From: CAZJYI01 sp964550025
GTDB taxonomy: Bacteria > Verrucomicrobiota > Kiritimatiellia > UBA8416 > CAYOBW01
Direction: 5' to 3'
Assembly (NCBI GenBank): GCA_964550025.1
Contig: CAZJYI010000037.1
Span: 1-64,000, forward strand
Length of the DNA: 64,000 nt
The notes below the pieces were generated by a model. That model did no database searches and was not told the DNA's origin. It saw only the letters and a list, made by a program, of their open reading frames with translations. Shown here in pieces: positions 17,812 through 27,021 of this stretch (positions are counted from its first letter, which is position 1; every line of letters starts with the position of its first letter). A program made the translations under genes and the position numbers.

Positions 17812-18410
17812 CGCAACGCCCTCTCCTTTTGCTCCGCACCGCGTGCCGTGCCGGTCATCCCGAGGCCAAGAAGCTCACGGGCGTCCTCGCGTCGGGCACG
17901 CAGCCAGGATTCCACATCGTTGGGCAGATCATGCGCCAGCGGAACGTATGCCGTTCCGCATTTTCGGCAAAAAGCTCCTTGCATCAGCGGCAATTCGCAG
18001 TCAGAATTAGGACAACGGTCAGCGAGTACCTCATTGCAGGAATCGCAGTGGGTTTTTTCTTGCGAGGTACTCGTGACCATTGCCGGCATAAAGCAAACTT
18101 CTTCACCAACCCTGTACGGACGGTTGCGGATACAGAGGTCGTTCGAGCAGTATTTCAGCACGAGCTCGCCGGCCTGGTGCCGCTTTTGTTGCCCGCCGTC
18201 TTCATACTTGGAAAGATCGATCCCAAGCACCTCGGCCATCCGCGCGACCGTCTCGCCTTTCAGTACCTGGCTTTTTCCAGCCTCGTACTGACAGACCGCC
18301 GATTGCTTGACTCCCACGCGCTTGGCGAGTTCTGCCTGCGTCAGCGAGGCTTTCTGCCTTGCGTCGCGGACCGCTTGGTGCTTGAATATTATATGCGAAC
18401 CGTCTGTCAT
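17808..18410 (-). CDS. XRE-family HTH regulator with zinc-ribbon C-terminus
   Basis: About 200 residues. ATG 18410 (GGA seven bases before) is preferred over the in-frame ATG 18422; either keeps the whole helix-turn-helix. The HTH is VRDARQKASLTQAELAKRVGVKQSAVCQYEAGKSQVLKGETVARMAEVLGI in composition (residues about 15-65), a standard Cro/C1-type fold. The C-terminal half carries several CxxC-type pairs: YCSNDLC, HCDSCNEVLADRC, CELPL and FCRKCGTAYVPL. It therefore probably contains two or three zinc ribbons. Its stop overlaps the start of the FtsA-like gene, so the pair is one operon and the regulator may control it. It has no close relative that I recognise. Confidence 0.8.
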   Translation of the reverse strand: MTDGSHIIFKHQAVRDARQKASLTQAELAKRVGVKQSAVCQYEAGKSQVLKGETVARMAEVLGIDLSKYEDGGQQKRHQAGELVLKYCSNDLCIRNRPYRVGEEVCFMPAMVTSTSQEKTHCDSCNEVLADRCPNSDCELPLMQGAFCRKCGTAYVPLAHDLPNDVESWLRARREDARELLGLGMTGTARGAEQKERALR

Positions 18411-18604
18411 CTCATAGTCCATTCCACAAATCGCGATTATCGTATTACATGATATTATATCATGCAAGCGAAAACTCGCGCAAAATGACAAAGTTTTTAG
18501 ATGAACTATCGTTCTGTATAGAGTCGCTCTTCACCGCATATCGCCCCACCACCGTCTTTCTATCGCCCGCAAGTGGGGCTGGACCGCGGCGCTCTCCCCC
18601 CCAC

Positions 18605-18690
18605 CATTGTCTTTGTCTTCGTCTTTACCCTCATCTTCCCCCTGTGCGGATTAGGGCAAAGACTACGGTAAAGACGAAGGGCGGGAATGC
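18605..18690. repeat. Palindromic intergenic repeat (AAAGAC/GTCTTT class), copy 1
   Basis: TTGTCTTTGTCTTCGTCTTT is followed after about 25 bp by GATTAGGGCAAAGACTACGG and TAAAGACGAAG, so the arms are complementary. A related copy, with the arms in the other order, lies at 35893-35980. The rest of the 539-bp gap (18411-18949) shows no gene; a reversed GTGGCGA-type heptamer sits near 18850. Confidence 0.65.
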
Positions 18691-18949
18691 ACTGCGATCC
18701 CGCCAGTGCCGCCATTTCCGGCCCTTTCGACTTGTGGGTATTGACAAGCCCCCGCCTTCACAAGTGACAGACACCGCAACAAACGCAGGCATTCCAGGAC
18801 CAAAGACCACCGACTCGCGTACCGGAGCGCTGTTCCGGCCCCAGCCTTGTCTCTCGCCACTCGCCCCCTCAAACCTCGCCATTGCAATTCGCCCTGCCAT
18901 CAATACAATAGGCTTTCCCGTTGCAAAACGCGGATAGGGGGGAGGACGG

Positions 18950-21250
18950 ATGCACAACCTTTCTGCAATGAGGGCGGTCACCGCGATTCTGTTGACGCTT
19001 CACCTGGGCGCGGGCGTGCTGTCGGCCGCAGTCCGTGTCGCCTGCATCGGCGACAGCATCACCGCGGGCCCGCAGGCGCCGGGCGCCCGTCACGAAGCGT
19101 ACCCTGCCCAACTGCAGTCGCTCCTTGGCGAAAGATGGGAGGTCCGCAACTTCGGCACGGTCGGCGCAACCGTTCTCAGAACCGGCTCACCCACCATCTG
19201 GGAGCACCTCGGGCCGGTCAAGGGCTTCGCTCCCGACTTCGTCGTTATCATCCTTGGAACCGAGGACTCTTCCGGCCCCCCACGCAACAACTGGTCGGGC
19301 ATCGAGGCGTTCGAAGAGGACTACCGCGACTTGATTCGCGAGTTCAAGGGACTTCCCGAGAAGCCGCAGATACTCATCTGTGCGCCGACCGCGATGGTGC
19401 TGGAGACTCCGGGACTCTCCGATGCCAGGAAGGCCGAGCTCTTGGCCCGCAAGCAGCGCGTCCAGGGAATCCGCCGCAAAGTCCGGCGAGTCGCCGCCGC
19501 GCTACGCGCACACTACGCGGACTTGAACACCCTCCTCCAGGGACGCCCGGAGTTCATGCGCACAGAGGACGGTGTGCACCCCAATGCCGACGGCTACGCC
19601 CGTATCGCCGAATACATGGCGTCCGTGCTGCGACGCCTCGCAGCGGGTCGGCAACCCCCTGCCCGGCCGGAGGAGCCGTACAAGACAGCCACGAGGGACC
19701 TCGTCACGATGATGCGGCACGGCCGGCTCGAGAAGGCCGACCAGGTGATTGCCAACATGCTCACGAAGCAGCCGGGCGACCCGGAGCTGCATTTCCATCG
19801 CGCCGTCGTGCGCTCACTGCTGCGGAAACCGGATGATTCGCTCGACGCACTCCGCAAGTCCCTGGAGTCGGGACTGCCGTTTGAGAGATACCTGGCCGGG
19901 CCGCGACCACTCCTGCGCGAGCTGTACGGGCAGCTCGGGTTCTGGAGCGTTGCCAAGTCGTACAACCTGCGGCTCGTCCACGGGCCGATGCTGGGCAACG
20001 TGACGCACAGCTCGGCCACGTTCTGGTTCCGCACCTCGGTGGAAGACCGCGTTGCCGTCAGTGTGCGGGCCGCGGACGCCGTCCGTCCGGTCGCCCTGGG
20101 CATGACGCACACGAGCGAGGACGGCGACTTCACGGGGGTAGTGACGGTTCACGGTCTGCGGCCGGACACGCCGTACCGGTACCAGGTTCTGGTCTCAGAC
20201 CGCCGCGTGTTCGACGGAGAGCTCCCGGGGTTCCGAACGGCGCCTCTCCCCGCGTCCAGGGGGCGCTTCAGCGTTGCTTTCGGCGGGGGCGCCGGGTACA
20301 CCCCGTGGAAAGAGCGCATGTGGGATACCGTCCGGGCGCAGGCTCCGCGTGCGCTCCTGCTCCTGGGGAACAACGTGTATGTCGACGCTCCCACCGTACG
20401 GGAAACCCAGCGCTATTGTTACTACCGGCGACAGTCCCGTCCCGAGTTCAAGCGACTGACCGCCGAAACGCCGATCTACGCTATCTGGGACGATCACGAT
20501 TTCGGAGACAACGACTGCACCAGCACGCTGGATCCCAACGTTCCCGAGTGGAAGCCGGCCGTCCTGGACGTATTCAGGGAGAATTGGGTCAACCCGTACT
20601 ACGGTGCCGGACGGCAGGTACCCGGTGTGTGGTTCGATTTCACCATCGGCGACGTCGACTTCTTCATGCTCGACTGCCGCTATCATCGCGAAGACCCCGA
20701 CCGGGTAGAGCGCCCTACGATGCTTGGCCCCACGCAGAAGGCCTGGCTGAAGCAGAAGCTGAGCCGCTCGCGGGCGACCTTCAAGGTCGTTTGCAGCTCG
20801 GTTCCCTGGGCGCAAGGCACCAAGCCCGGCAGCAAGGACACCTGGGACGGCTTCCCGCAGGAGCGCGAGGAGATACTCTCGTTCTTGCGCGCCGCCCGCA
20901 TCGACGGCGTCCTCCTGCTGTCGGGCGATCGCCACCGTTCCGAGATTCGGCGGATCGAACGGCCCGGCGCGTACCCCCTGTACGATTTCACAAGCTCCCG
21001 GCTCACCAACGTCCACGTGCACAATATCGTGCCGGGGGCCTTGTTCGCCTACAACGAAAAGTGCTCCTTCGGCATGCTCTCCTTCGACACGGCGAAGCCC
21101 GACCCCGAGGTCACTCTCCGGGTCATCACGATCGACGGCGAACAGGTGCACAGCATGACGCTGAAGCATAGCCAGCTCTCGCTTGCGGCCAAGCCATCGC
21201 CACCGAAGGTATTTCCCCCGCGCAGAACGCCCTCGGGCGCGGGTCGGTGA
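18950..21250 (+). CDS. SGNH esterase-like domain fused to PhoD-like phosphatase domain, both with altered active-site motifs
   Basis: 766 residues with a signal peptide; start ATG 18950 behind GGGAGGACGG. Residues 30-230 are an SGNH/GDSL hydrolase: GDSIT with Ser36, block II NFGTVGATV, and D207-G-V-H210. Block III reads LGTED instead of LGTND, so the oxyanion Asn is replaced by Glu105. A short TPR-like helical stretch (LEKADQVIANMLTKQPGDPELHFHRA) follows, then a fibronectin-type strand domain (GNVTHSSATFWFRT, LRPDTPYRYQVLV) and a PhoD domain with IYAIWDDHDFGDND and LLLSGDRHRSEI. The PhoD metal motif GD(N/Y)xY appears as GNNVY (Asn474). PhoD enzymes are calcium/iron phosphodiesterases acting outside the cytoplasm. 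The substitutions make activity of both halves uncertain. Confidence 0.82.
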   Translation: MHNLSAMRAVTAILLTLHLGAGVLSAAVRVACIGDSITAGPQAPGARHEAYPAQLQSLLGERWEVRNFGTVGATVLRTGSPTIWEHLGPVKGFAPDFVVIILGTEDSSGPPRNNWSGIEAFEEDYRDLIREFKGLPEKPQILICAPTAMVLETPGLSDARKAELLARKQRVQGIRRKVRRVAAALRAHYADLNTLLQGRPEFMRTEDGVHPNADGYARIAEYMASVLRRLAAGRQPPARPEEPYKTATRDLVTMMRHGRLEKADQVIANMLTKQPGDPELHFHRAVVRSLLRKPDDSLDALRKSLESGLPFERYLAGPRPLLRELYGQLGFWSVAKSYNLRLVHGPMLGNVTHSSATFWFRTSVEDRVAVSVRAADAVRPVALGMTHTSEDGDFTGVVTVHGLRPDTPYRYQVLVSDRRVFDGELPGFRTAPLPASRGRFSVAFGGGAGYTPWKERMWDTVRAQAPRALLLLGNNVYVDAPTVRETQRYCYYRRQSRPEFKRLTAETPIYAIWDDHDFGDNDCTSTLDPNVPEWKPAVLDVFRENWVNPYYGAGRQVPGVWFDFTIGDVDFFMLDCRYHREDPDRVERPTMLGPTQKAWLKQKLSRSRATFKVVCSSVPWAQGTKPGSKDTWDGFPQEREEILSFLRAARIDGVLLLSGDRHRSEIRRIERPGAYPLYDFTSSRLTNVHVHNIVPGALFAYNEKCSFGMLSFDTAKPDPEVTLRVITIDGEQVHSMTLKHSQLSLAAKPSPPKVFPPRRTPSGAGR

Positions 21251-21253
21251 GAG

Positions 21254-21391
21254 GGGCGAGTGGGATCAGGATTGGGGAGGGGAACGGCAGTTCTCACCGA
21301 TCGTAATCGCACTCTCTGGCTCCCCGATCGCCGCGGAGCGGTTCTTGGGGCGATTGGTGAGGGGGAGGAGTGGGATTACGATCGGTGAACG
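21254..21391. repeat. ~100-bp palindromic element (GATCGTAATCGCACTC...), copy A
   Basis: GATCGTAATCGCACTCTC near 21299 pairs with GAGTGGGATTACGATC near 21368, enclosing ctccccgatcg...cgattggtgaggg. It matches, over about 100 bp with a few substitutions, the reverse complement of the element beside the assembly gap (36020-36119) and the forward element at 50724-50817. It ends 36 bp before the DUF2752 gene. Confidence 0.75.
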
Positions 21392-21427
21392 GGATACAGG
21401 ACCTCTCTCCTTTCAGGATGAACCGGC

Positions 21428-21850
21428 ATGCGATGGGTATTGAAGAGACGCGACCGTCTTGACGTCGACTACGAGCTTTTGCTGGGCGTGGTTCTCGTCC
21501 CCTTGTGCGCCGCCCTTGGTGCCGGGGTGGCTCTTCTTCCCGCGCGTTGGACGCCGGCCTGTCTGTTGCGCGTGGTGTCGGGGTACCCCTGCCCCACCTG
21601 CGGCACGTTGCGCTGCATCCGCCAAGCGCTGGCGGGGCGGCTTTGGACCGCCTTTCTCACGCAGCCCCTCGTGGCCACGGCGCTGGTCTTCGCACTGGTC
21701 TATTCGTTGTACTCCTGGGTTGTTGTCGTCGGCCGCCTGCCGCGGGTACGGCTGCAACGCGTGCCACGCGGATTCGGCTGGTGGGTCGGAACGGCCGTGC
21801 TGGGGGCGCTAGCCGCCAACTGGGTGTACCTGATCATCAGCGGGCGATAG
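21428..21850 (+). CDS. DUF2752 domain membrane protein
   Basis: 140 residues, three or four membrane helices. The family signature GYPCPTCGTLRCIRQALAG, with its CPxCG motif, lies at about residues 52-70. It is followed by AFLTQPLVATALV, which occupies the place of the usual AFxxNP segment. DUF2752 proteins are small membrane proteins of unknown function. The ATG at 21428 follows AGGA at nine bases. A palindromic repeat lies immediately upstream, and no partner gene is adjacent on this strand. Confidence 0.85.
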   Translation: MRWVLKRRDRLDVDYELLLGVVLVPLCAALGAGVALLPARWTPACLLRVVSGYPCPTCGTLRCIRQALAGRLWTAFLTQPLVATALVFALVYSLYSWVVVVGRLPRVRLQRVPRGFGWWVGTAVLGALAANWVYLIISGR

Positions 21851-21894
21851 GGTAGTCACCATATCCGCTCGGGAAACGGGATCGGGCAAGCGGG

Positions 21895-22015
21895 TCGGGT
21901 AAGGGTGAGCGTGTAAGGGTAGGCGTGTAAGGGTGGCGGCGAAGTGTGACCTCCGGTCGGTCCATACACTTACTCGACACCCTTCCTCGGATACGCTTAC
22001 CCGAACTGCTTACTC
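21895..22015. repeat. GTAAGGGT / ACCCTTAC inverted repeat cluster
   Basis: Three direct units of the form gtgtaagggt (about 21898-21935) are followed by complementary cacttactcgacacccttcc and tacgcttaccc. It is the same class as 351-446 and 50515-50700. It fills the 219-bp gap between convergent genes. Confidence 0.6.
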
Positions 22016-22069
22016 GAACCTCTCTGCGAAACGGACAGACGGAGACGTGCGCTCGACAGGCTGCTCAGC

Positions 22070-23464
22070 TCACTCCTCCGGCAACAGCTTGCCGGATGTC
22101 CGCGCGATGAGCCAGCCAAGAACGGCAACCGTTGCGAGGATAACGGCAATCAGAAAGACCTTGGTGTTGATCGGCTCGCGACGCGTCTCACCGCTGAAGA
22201 ACTCGTTGTCGCCACGCCCTCCGAGCTCATACACGTCCGTGTCGGCGAAAGGCACCTGGCCGAGCACGCCCGCGATGTCGTACGTTGGCCGCGTCAATTC
22301 TCCGCCCCCGAAGTAGACAGCGGGCGGATCGCCTTCCGGAACAAAGAAGACCCCTTCGCGAATCTCGCCCCTGGCCGTGATGGCATCGATTGAAATGGGT
22401 GGGCTGTTGTCGTTGCGCACGCGCAGCCGATAGCGCCGAAACCGGCGTACCCCTCCCAACGCGATCCGCCGATCGTCGCGCCGGAAAGCCCCCACCGAGA
22501 TCTTCGAAATCGAAGCGGAAGCCACGCGTTTCCAGTCATCCTCATCCACCGTGTCGCTCGCCTCCACGATCACCGGGCGTTTGAAATTCACGGATTCCGT
22601 CTCGACGGTCAGGTCCGCGATCGGGGTGCGCGCGGTTTCGAAGATCGCCACGGTCTCGCGCGTCTCCTCGTCTGCTTCAACAACCAGGTTGCTGACCGTG
22701 TACGCGCGTCGCGCGGGCCCGGCCGTTCGTTTCTCCTCGATGTCGGCAATCAGTCCGATGCTCTCGATGCGGAAATCCACGCGTCTGAAGCTCAGGTGTT
22801 CCTGCTCGCTCAGCACCTTCCCCCCGCGGTTGTCGCGCACGATACGCACGAGCGGCGACTGCTCCGACGCCTCGATTGCGTTCACCTCGACACGATACCG
22901 CACGCACCGGTTCGCTTTCAGGGCCACGCGCGTATTCCAGAGGTCGATGTAGCGCGAGTAGTCGAAGATTGGCTGCTTCTCGGCGAGCAATTCCCAATCG
23001 GCGTTGCCCGTGTCACCGTAGACGGTCACCTGTTTCTCGAAGTTGCGCAGCTGAGTGACGAAGGACAATGACTGAACCGGCGGATCCGCCTTTTCCCGGG
23101 AGATGTGAATCTCCACGCTGCCATCGGGACGCTTCTCGAACTTCTCGATTTTGCTCCAGATCTTTCTGTCCTTCACCGCGGTCGTGCGCTTCATCTTGCG
23201 GCGAACGATGAACGGCACTTCAGCACCGTCCGCAGCGTAGAGGCGAAGGCCCGACTGAATATCCGAGACTTCCCGGTAGACCTCTTCGTCGATCTCGAAC
23301 GAGCCTACCTTGTGCCCGGTTTCGGCCGGCGGCCGCAGGGCCTTGCGGTATCGAAAACCCTCGCGCAGAACCTCCGCATCGGTGTCGCTCGACGCCACCG
23401 ACGCGATACAACACAACACCGCCGCCAGTAGTGACAGCCGGCGAAAACGTATTCTCTTCTTCAT
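22070..23464 (-). CDS. DUF3999-type periplasmic protein
   Basis: 464 residues with an N-terminal signal peptide (LSLLAAVLCCIASVASS) and one C-terminal membrane helix (VFLIAVILATVAVLGWLI), so most of the protein is periplasmic and beta-rich. The pattern YRKALRPPAET near the start, RLYAADGAEVPFIVRR, and discoidin-like segments (RYIDLWNTRVALKANRCVRYRVEV; RRFRRYRLRV) match DUF3999. Members of that family are commonly encoded next to DUF2339 proteins. Here the ATG at 23464 overlaps the stop of the DUF2339 gene by four bases. Function unknown; the two proteins probably work as a pair at the inner membrane. Confidence 0.75.
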   Translation of the reverse strand: MKKRIRFRRLSLLAAVLCCIASVASSDTDAEVLREGFRYRKALRPPAETGHKVGSFEIDEEVYREVSDIQSGLRLYAADGAEVPFIVRRKMKRTTAVKDRKIWSKIEKFEKRPDGSVEIHISREKADPPVQSLSFVTQLRNFEKQVTVYGDTGNADWELLAEKQPIFDYSRYIDLWNTRVALKANRCVRYRVEVNAIEASEQSPLVRIVRDNRGGKVLSEQEHLSFRRVDFRIESIGLIADIEEKRTAGPARRAYTVSNLVVEADEETRETVAIFETARTPIADLTVETESVNFKRPVIVEASDTVDEDDWKRVASASISKISVGAFRRDDRRIALGGVRRFRRYRLRVRNDNSPPISIDAITARGEIREGVFFVPEGDPPAVYFGGGELTRPTYDIAGVLGQVPFADTDVYELGGRGDNEFFSGETRREPINTKVFLIAVILATVAVLGWLIARTSGKLLPEE

Positions 23465-25992
23465 TGTATGCTACCCCCCTGCGTGAATTTCTTGTTGGCG
23501 CGCATGTAGGCGAAAGAGCCCAGCAACAGTGCGACGCCCACCACCATAAAAGCAATGACACGGTAGACGATCTCCATGTCCTGCAGGTCGTGCAGAAAGA
23601 CCTTGCCGAGAACGATCGTGAAGAGAATGAGACCGATGTAGCGCAGAGGACGGACGTTTCGCCAGATGCCCCCTGTGATGTAGGCGATCGCGAAGAGCGC
23701 CCACAGCACGGAGATGCCGCCGTTCTGGAAATCGGGGAGCTTCCAGTGGAGCAGCGTGTTCAGCTCCAGGGACGCGTAGATAAAGAGCAACAGCAGGCCG
23801 CCGTAGCCGAACGCAGGCGCCAGTCGCCGGCGCTCCTCGCCGGCTCTCAGGAAGAGGGACCACACCGCGAACAGGACGGCGAGTATGGCGCCGAAGTCCA
23901 GGAAACGCATGCCGACGAAGAGCCCCCCGTAGGCCATGTCGTAGTAGAGACCTTCCTCGATATTCCACGCAAGCATGTCGAGCGCGAAGATCTTGAGAAC
24001 GGCCATGCACACGAAGACGCACATCCCGATCAGCATGCCCTGCCCGGCGCCTTCGCCGGCGAGGCAACGCCATAGAAAATAGACGGCCATTCCGCAGCAC
24101 AGCACCGTCAGGATTGGCAGTCGCAGCGGGTCGAAGTGAGCGAACATGGTGTTCAGTTCCAGGTAGAGGAACCCGAACAGGAACAGCACGCCGCACCAGT
24201 AGAGAACGTGCGTCGCAACCGAGGCCGGGACGACGGAGCGCGTATCGTTGCCCTCACCGATCTCGACGGCACGCTCAGGCCGCTGCCAGCGTTTGTGCAG
24301 GAAGAAGGCCGCGATGACCGAGGCAATCGATCCCCCGAACTTCCACAGGCGATCCACCATCACCGGCCAATACTCGGCCATGGGCGCATCGGCCCGTGGG
24401 GAAAACGTGTAATGGCTATGTGAGTCCAACGCCACGAGCCGGAAGAACACGAACAGGTACAGGCCGTGCGCGAGGTTCTCGAGGAAATGGCTGTTCATGC
24501 GCCGTCCGAGCCAGAGGAACATAAACGCCATCAGTGCGAAGCTGAGCGTCAGCGTCTCCTTCTCGAACACGATCGGCAGCGTGAGCACGGTGTAGAGTCC
24601 AGCCAGCGCGAGCAGGGCCGTCAGCAGTACGCGGTCGATCAGCTTGCGCCGCAGGAACAGCACGACGTGCGCCACGTAGAACGCCGCGAGCATCACGGTC
24701 AGGATAGCCGGGTACGGACGACCAAGTGTGTCTGCAATCCGGCCGTAGACTATGATGCCGTAGGCAAGGCTGTTGATCACCATGTGAACAACCTCGAGCA
24801 CGGTGGACTGCCGCCCGCGCACCAGGCTCTGGATGATGATGACCAGTGAGTGCACCACGAACAGGGCGGAGATCAGGCTGACGCAGAGAACGAACTTCTC
24901 ATCGTCATAGTGCTCCGCAAGCGAGACGATCACCAGTCCATATGTGAACAGCAGCGCCAGGAAGTTCATGATGCGCCAGCGCCTGTAGATGGCAACCCCG
25001 AGTATCCCCAGGCTCAGAATAAGCATGTAGGTATAGAGTGCGCCCAGGTTGCCCGAACCCGTGCTGAGCAGCACGGGCGTCAGGTAGCCGCCCACGATGC
25101 CGAAAATACCGACGAGCATCGAATCCGACCGTACCGCCAGGAAGCCGGCGGCCGCGGTGACAAGAATCATCAGGGCATAGGCCCCCGTCAGAGGCACGAT
25201 GTCATACCAGACGCTGCCGGCATAGACGCCGAAATAGAGTGTCACAATGCCGCCGCCCATGAACCCCTGGCCCAGGAGGTTGTAGGTCTTGCTCCTGCTG
25301 AGCCGAGTGCCGCCGAGAACCATGCCGATGCCTGCCAGCATGGCCATGCCAGTGCGCGCTTCCTCGCCCAGATATCCCCTCTCGATCGACAGTTTGAGGC
25401 CGAAAACGATGCCCAGAACGAAGACGACGATTCCCACGCGCATCATCCAGGTCGTCGCGATGGCATACTCGGCCGTAACGCCTTCTGGGCGGTACTTGTC
25501 GTTCACCAGAAGCCAGTTCCATCCCTCGCGCAGGACATCGCCCACGGCTTTGCCGATGCGGGACGGCTCGCGGGGTTCCGAAACGGCTGCCGCCGGACGC
25601 ACGGGCTTCGGTGCCGGCACGCGGCGCTTCGGCGGCAACGGCGGCGGGGCGGCAACGGCATCCTTGGCTGCCGATGGCTCCGATTTGACGAGGACGTGTT
25701 CCTGCTCGGCAGGCTGCGGCTCGGGAGGCGCCGCTTCCGCCGGTGGAGTCTCCGCGGCGACGGCAGGGGCGGGAGCGGGGGCACGCTCCGCTTCGGCGGG
25801 GGCCTCGGGAGCTCCGGAGAGGCCCTCGATGGCTTTGCGCAGACCCACCATGTTGGTGTTCGTGCGTTCCTGCCTGCGCGAGAGATCGTCGATCCGATTG
25901 CGGAGGCCGAGGACGAGAAAGAGGGTGATGATCGGCGCGATCAGAATCCCGACGGCGGTCAGGATCATGAGCAGGGCGGCCAGGGCTTCCAT
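23461..25992 (-). CDS. DUF2339 polytopic membrane protein
   Basis: 843 residues. It opens with one hydrophobic helix (LMILTAVGILIAPIITLFLV), a short coiled coil (RNRIDDLSRRQERTN) and a Pro/Ala/Glu-rich linker (residues ~65-130). Then come more than 20 membrane helices, beginning with WMMRVGIVVFVLGIVFGLKLSIERGYLG and LAGIGMVLGGTRLSR; these blocks identify DUF2339. AGGAG lies six bases before ATG 25992. The family is widespread in Gram-negative bacteria without a known function; the number of helices and the linker suggest an envelope stress or polymer-related role, but that is a guess. Co-translated with the DUF3999 gene. Confidence 0.85.
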   Translation of the reverse strand: MEALAALLMILTAVGILIAPIITLFLVLGLRNRIDDLSRRQERTNTNMVGLRKAIEGLSGAPEAPAEAERAPAPAPAVAAETPPAEAAPPEPQPAEQEHVLVKSEPSAAKDAVAAPPPLPPKRRVPAPKPVRPAAAVSEPREPSRIGKAVGDVLREGWNWLLVNDKYRPEGVTAEYAIATTWMMRVGIVVFVLGIVFGLKLSIERGYLGEEARTGMAMLAGIGMVLGGTRLSRSKTYNLLGQGFMGGGIVTLYFGVYAGSVWYDIVPLTGAYALMILVTAAAGFLAVRSDSMLVGIFGIVGGYLTPVLLSTGSGNLGALYTYMLILSLGILGVAIYRRWRIMNFLALLFTYGLVIVSLAEHYDDEKFVLCVSLISALFVVHSLVIIIQSLVRGRQSTVLEVVHMVINSLAYGIIVYGRIADTLGRPYPAILTVMLAAFYVAHVVLFLRRKLIDRVLLTALLALAGLYTVLTLPIVFEKETLTLSFALMAFMFLWLGRRMNSHFLENLAHGLYLFVFFRLVALDSHSHYTFSPRADAPMAEYWPVMVDRLWKFGGSIASVIAAFFLHKRWQRPERAVEIGEGNDTRSVVPASVATHVLYWCGVLFLFGFLYLELNTMFAHFDPLRLPILTVLCCGMAVYFLWRCLAGEGAGQGMLIGMCVFVCMAVLKIFALDMLAWNIEEGLYYDMAYGGLFVGMRFLDFGAILAVLFAVWSLFLRAGEERRRLAPAFGYGGLLLLFIYASLELNTLLHWKLPDFQNGGISVLWALFAIAYITGGIWRNVRPLRYIGLILFTIVLGKVFLHDLQDMEIVYRVIAFMVVGVALLLGSFAYMRANKKFTQGGSIQ

Positions 25993-25998
25993 GGTGAC

Positions 25999-26165
25999 TC
26001 CTAGTTCAGATTGAGGATTTCAGATTGTCAGATGTCACATTTCAAATCTCAGATTTCAGATCTCAGATTTCAGATCTCAGATTTCGGATTTTGGTTTTTG
26101 GATTTCAGAGCGCAGATTGTTGGCTTTCAGATCGTAGAGTTTTGAGATTTGAGATTTGAGATCTG
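25999..26165. repeat. AT-rich TCAGATTTCAGATC tandem repeat
   Basis: About 160 bp of imperfect units of agatttcagatctc in an otherwise GC-rich sequence. It lies between the DUF2339 and hydrolase genes and runs about 40 bp into the 3' end of the hydrolase gene, where it encodes ISNLKSQNSTI. Confidence 0.75.
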
Positions 26166-26999
26166 CCCTTCAGGCTTCAGATCCAGGACAAACTCCCTGA
26201 ACACCTTCTGGTATTCCGTATCAATATCCAATCCCCCGTCGTTATGCCCCCCCACAATCTCCGAAAAGCACTTGGGTTCTCTGGCAGCTTCGAAGAGTTT
26301 CCGTCCGTGCTCGTAGGGAATAGTGTGATCGGCCTTGCCGTGCGCGATCAACACGGGACATGTAATCTGCCGCACGCACGCCAGGTTGTCGTACTTGAAA
26401 CTGCAGACGATCCTGACGGGCAGGTACGGGAACATGATGGCCGCCATGTCGGGCGCCGAAGTGAAGGAGGATTCCAGCACGAGTGCGGCCGGCGCAACCT
26501 GCGTTGCCAGCCAGGCGGCCACACCGCCGCCGAGTGACCGGCCGAACAGCACAATCCGGTCAGGCTCAATGCCGCGCGCCTTCACCAGGTGATCCCAGGC
26601 GGCGCGAACGTCGCCATACGTGCCTTCTTCCGTCGGTTTACCGCTGCTTTTTCCATACCCGCGGTAGTCGAAGATGAGAACGTCGAGCCCCATCTTGTGA
26701 AAAGTCTCGATGGACATCAGGCGGTCGCCGATGTCCCCCGCGTTTCCGTGGCAGAAAAGGAGCGTCATGCCGCAACGGTTGTCGGCAGCGGCCGGCACGA
26801 ACCAGGCCGCGACGTGGTCGTTCTCGCCGACGGGCAGCATAAGCTCCTCGAACGCCAGCCCGACGGCCGTGGGAGTCAGCTCAACATGGCGGTCAGGCAC
26901 GAAGACATATCTCGACTGTTGGAAGTAGACCAGCAGCGCAATTCCCACGTAGGCGATCACGGCAATCCGCAGCACAGACCAGAGAACGGATGTCGGCAT
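26127..26999 (-). CDS. Membrane-anchored alpha/beta hydrolase
   Basis: 290 residues from ATG 26999 (AAGGG four bases upstream); an in-frame ATG at 27029 overlaps the preceding gene but lacks a ribosome site. One N-terminal membrane helix (VLWSVLRIAVIAYVGIALLVYF) anchors a serine hydrolase of the BAAT/abhydrolase_12-13 type. The oxyanion region is LLFCHGNAGD, then DVLIFDYRGYGKSSG. The nucleophile elbow is GRSLGGG, the acid lies in HGKADHTIP, and the catalytic His is in GGHND. Substrate unknown. The last 11-15 residues derive from an AT-rich repeat and are unlikely to belong to the ancestral fold. Confidence 0.88.
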   Translation of the reverse strand: MPTSVLWSVLRIAVIAYVGIALLVYFQQSRYVFVPDRHVELTPTAVGLAFEELMLPVGENDHVAAWFVPAAADNRCGMTLLFCHGNAGDIGDRLMSIETFHKMGLDVLIFDYRGYGKSSGKPTEEGTYGDVRAAWDHLVKARGIEPDRIVLFGRSLGGGVAAWLATQVAPAALVLESSFTSAPDMAAIMFPYLPVRIVCSFKYDNLACVRQITCPVLIAHGKADHTIPYEHGRKLFEAAREPKCFSEIVGGHNDGGLDIDTEYQKVFREFVLDLKPEGQISNLKSQNSTI

Positions 27000-27021
27000 A
27001 TTACCCTTGTCTCCCTTGCTA

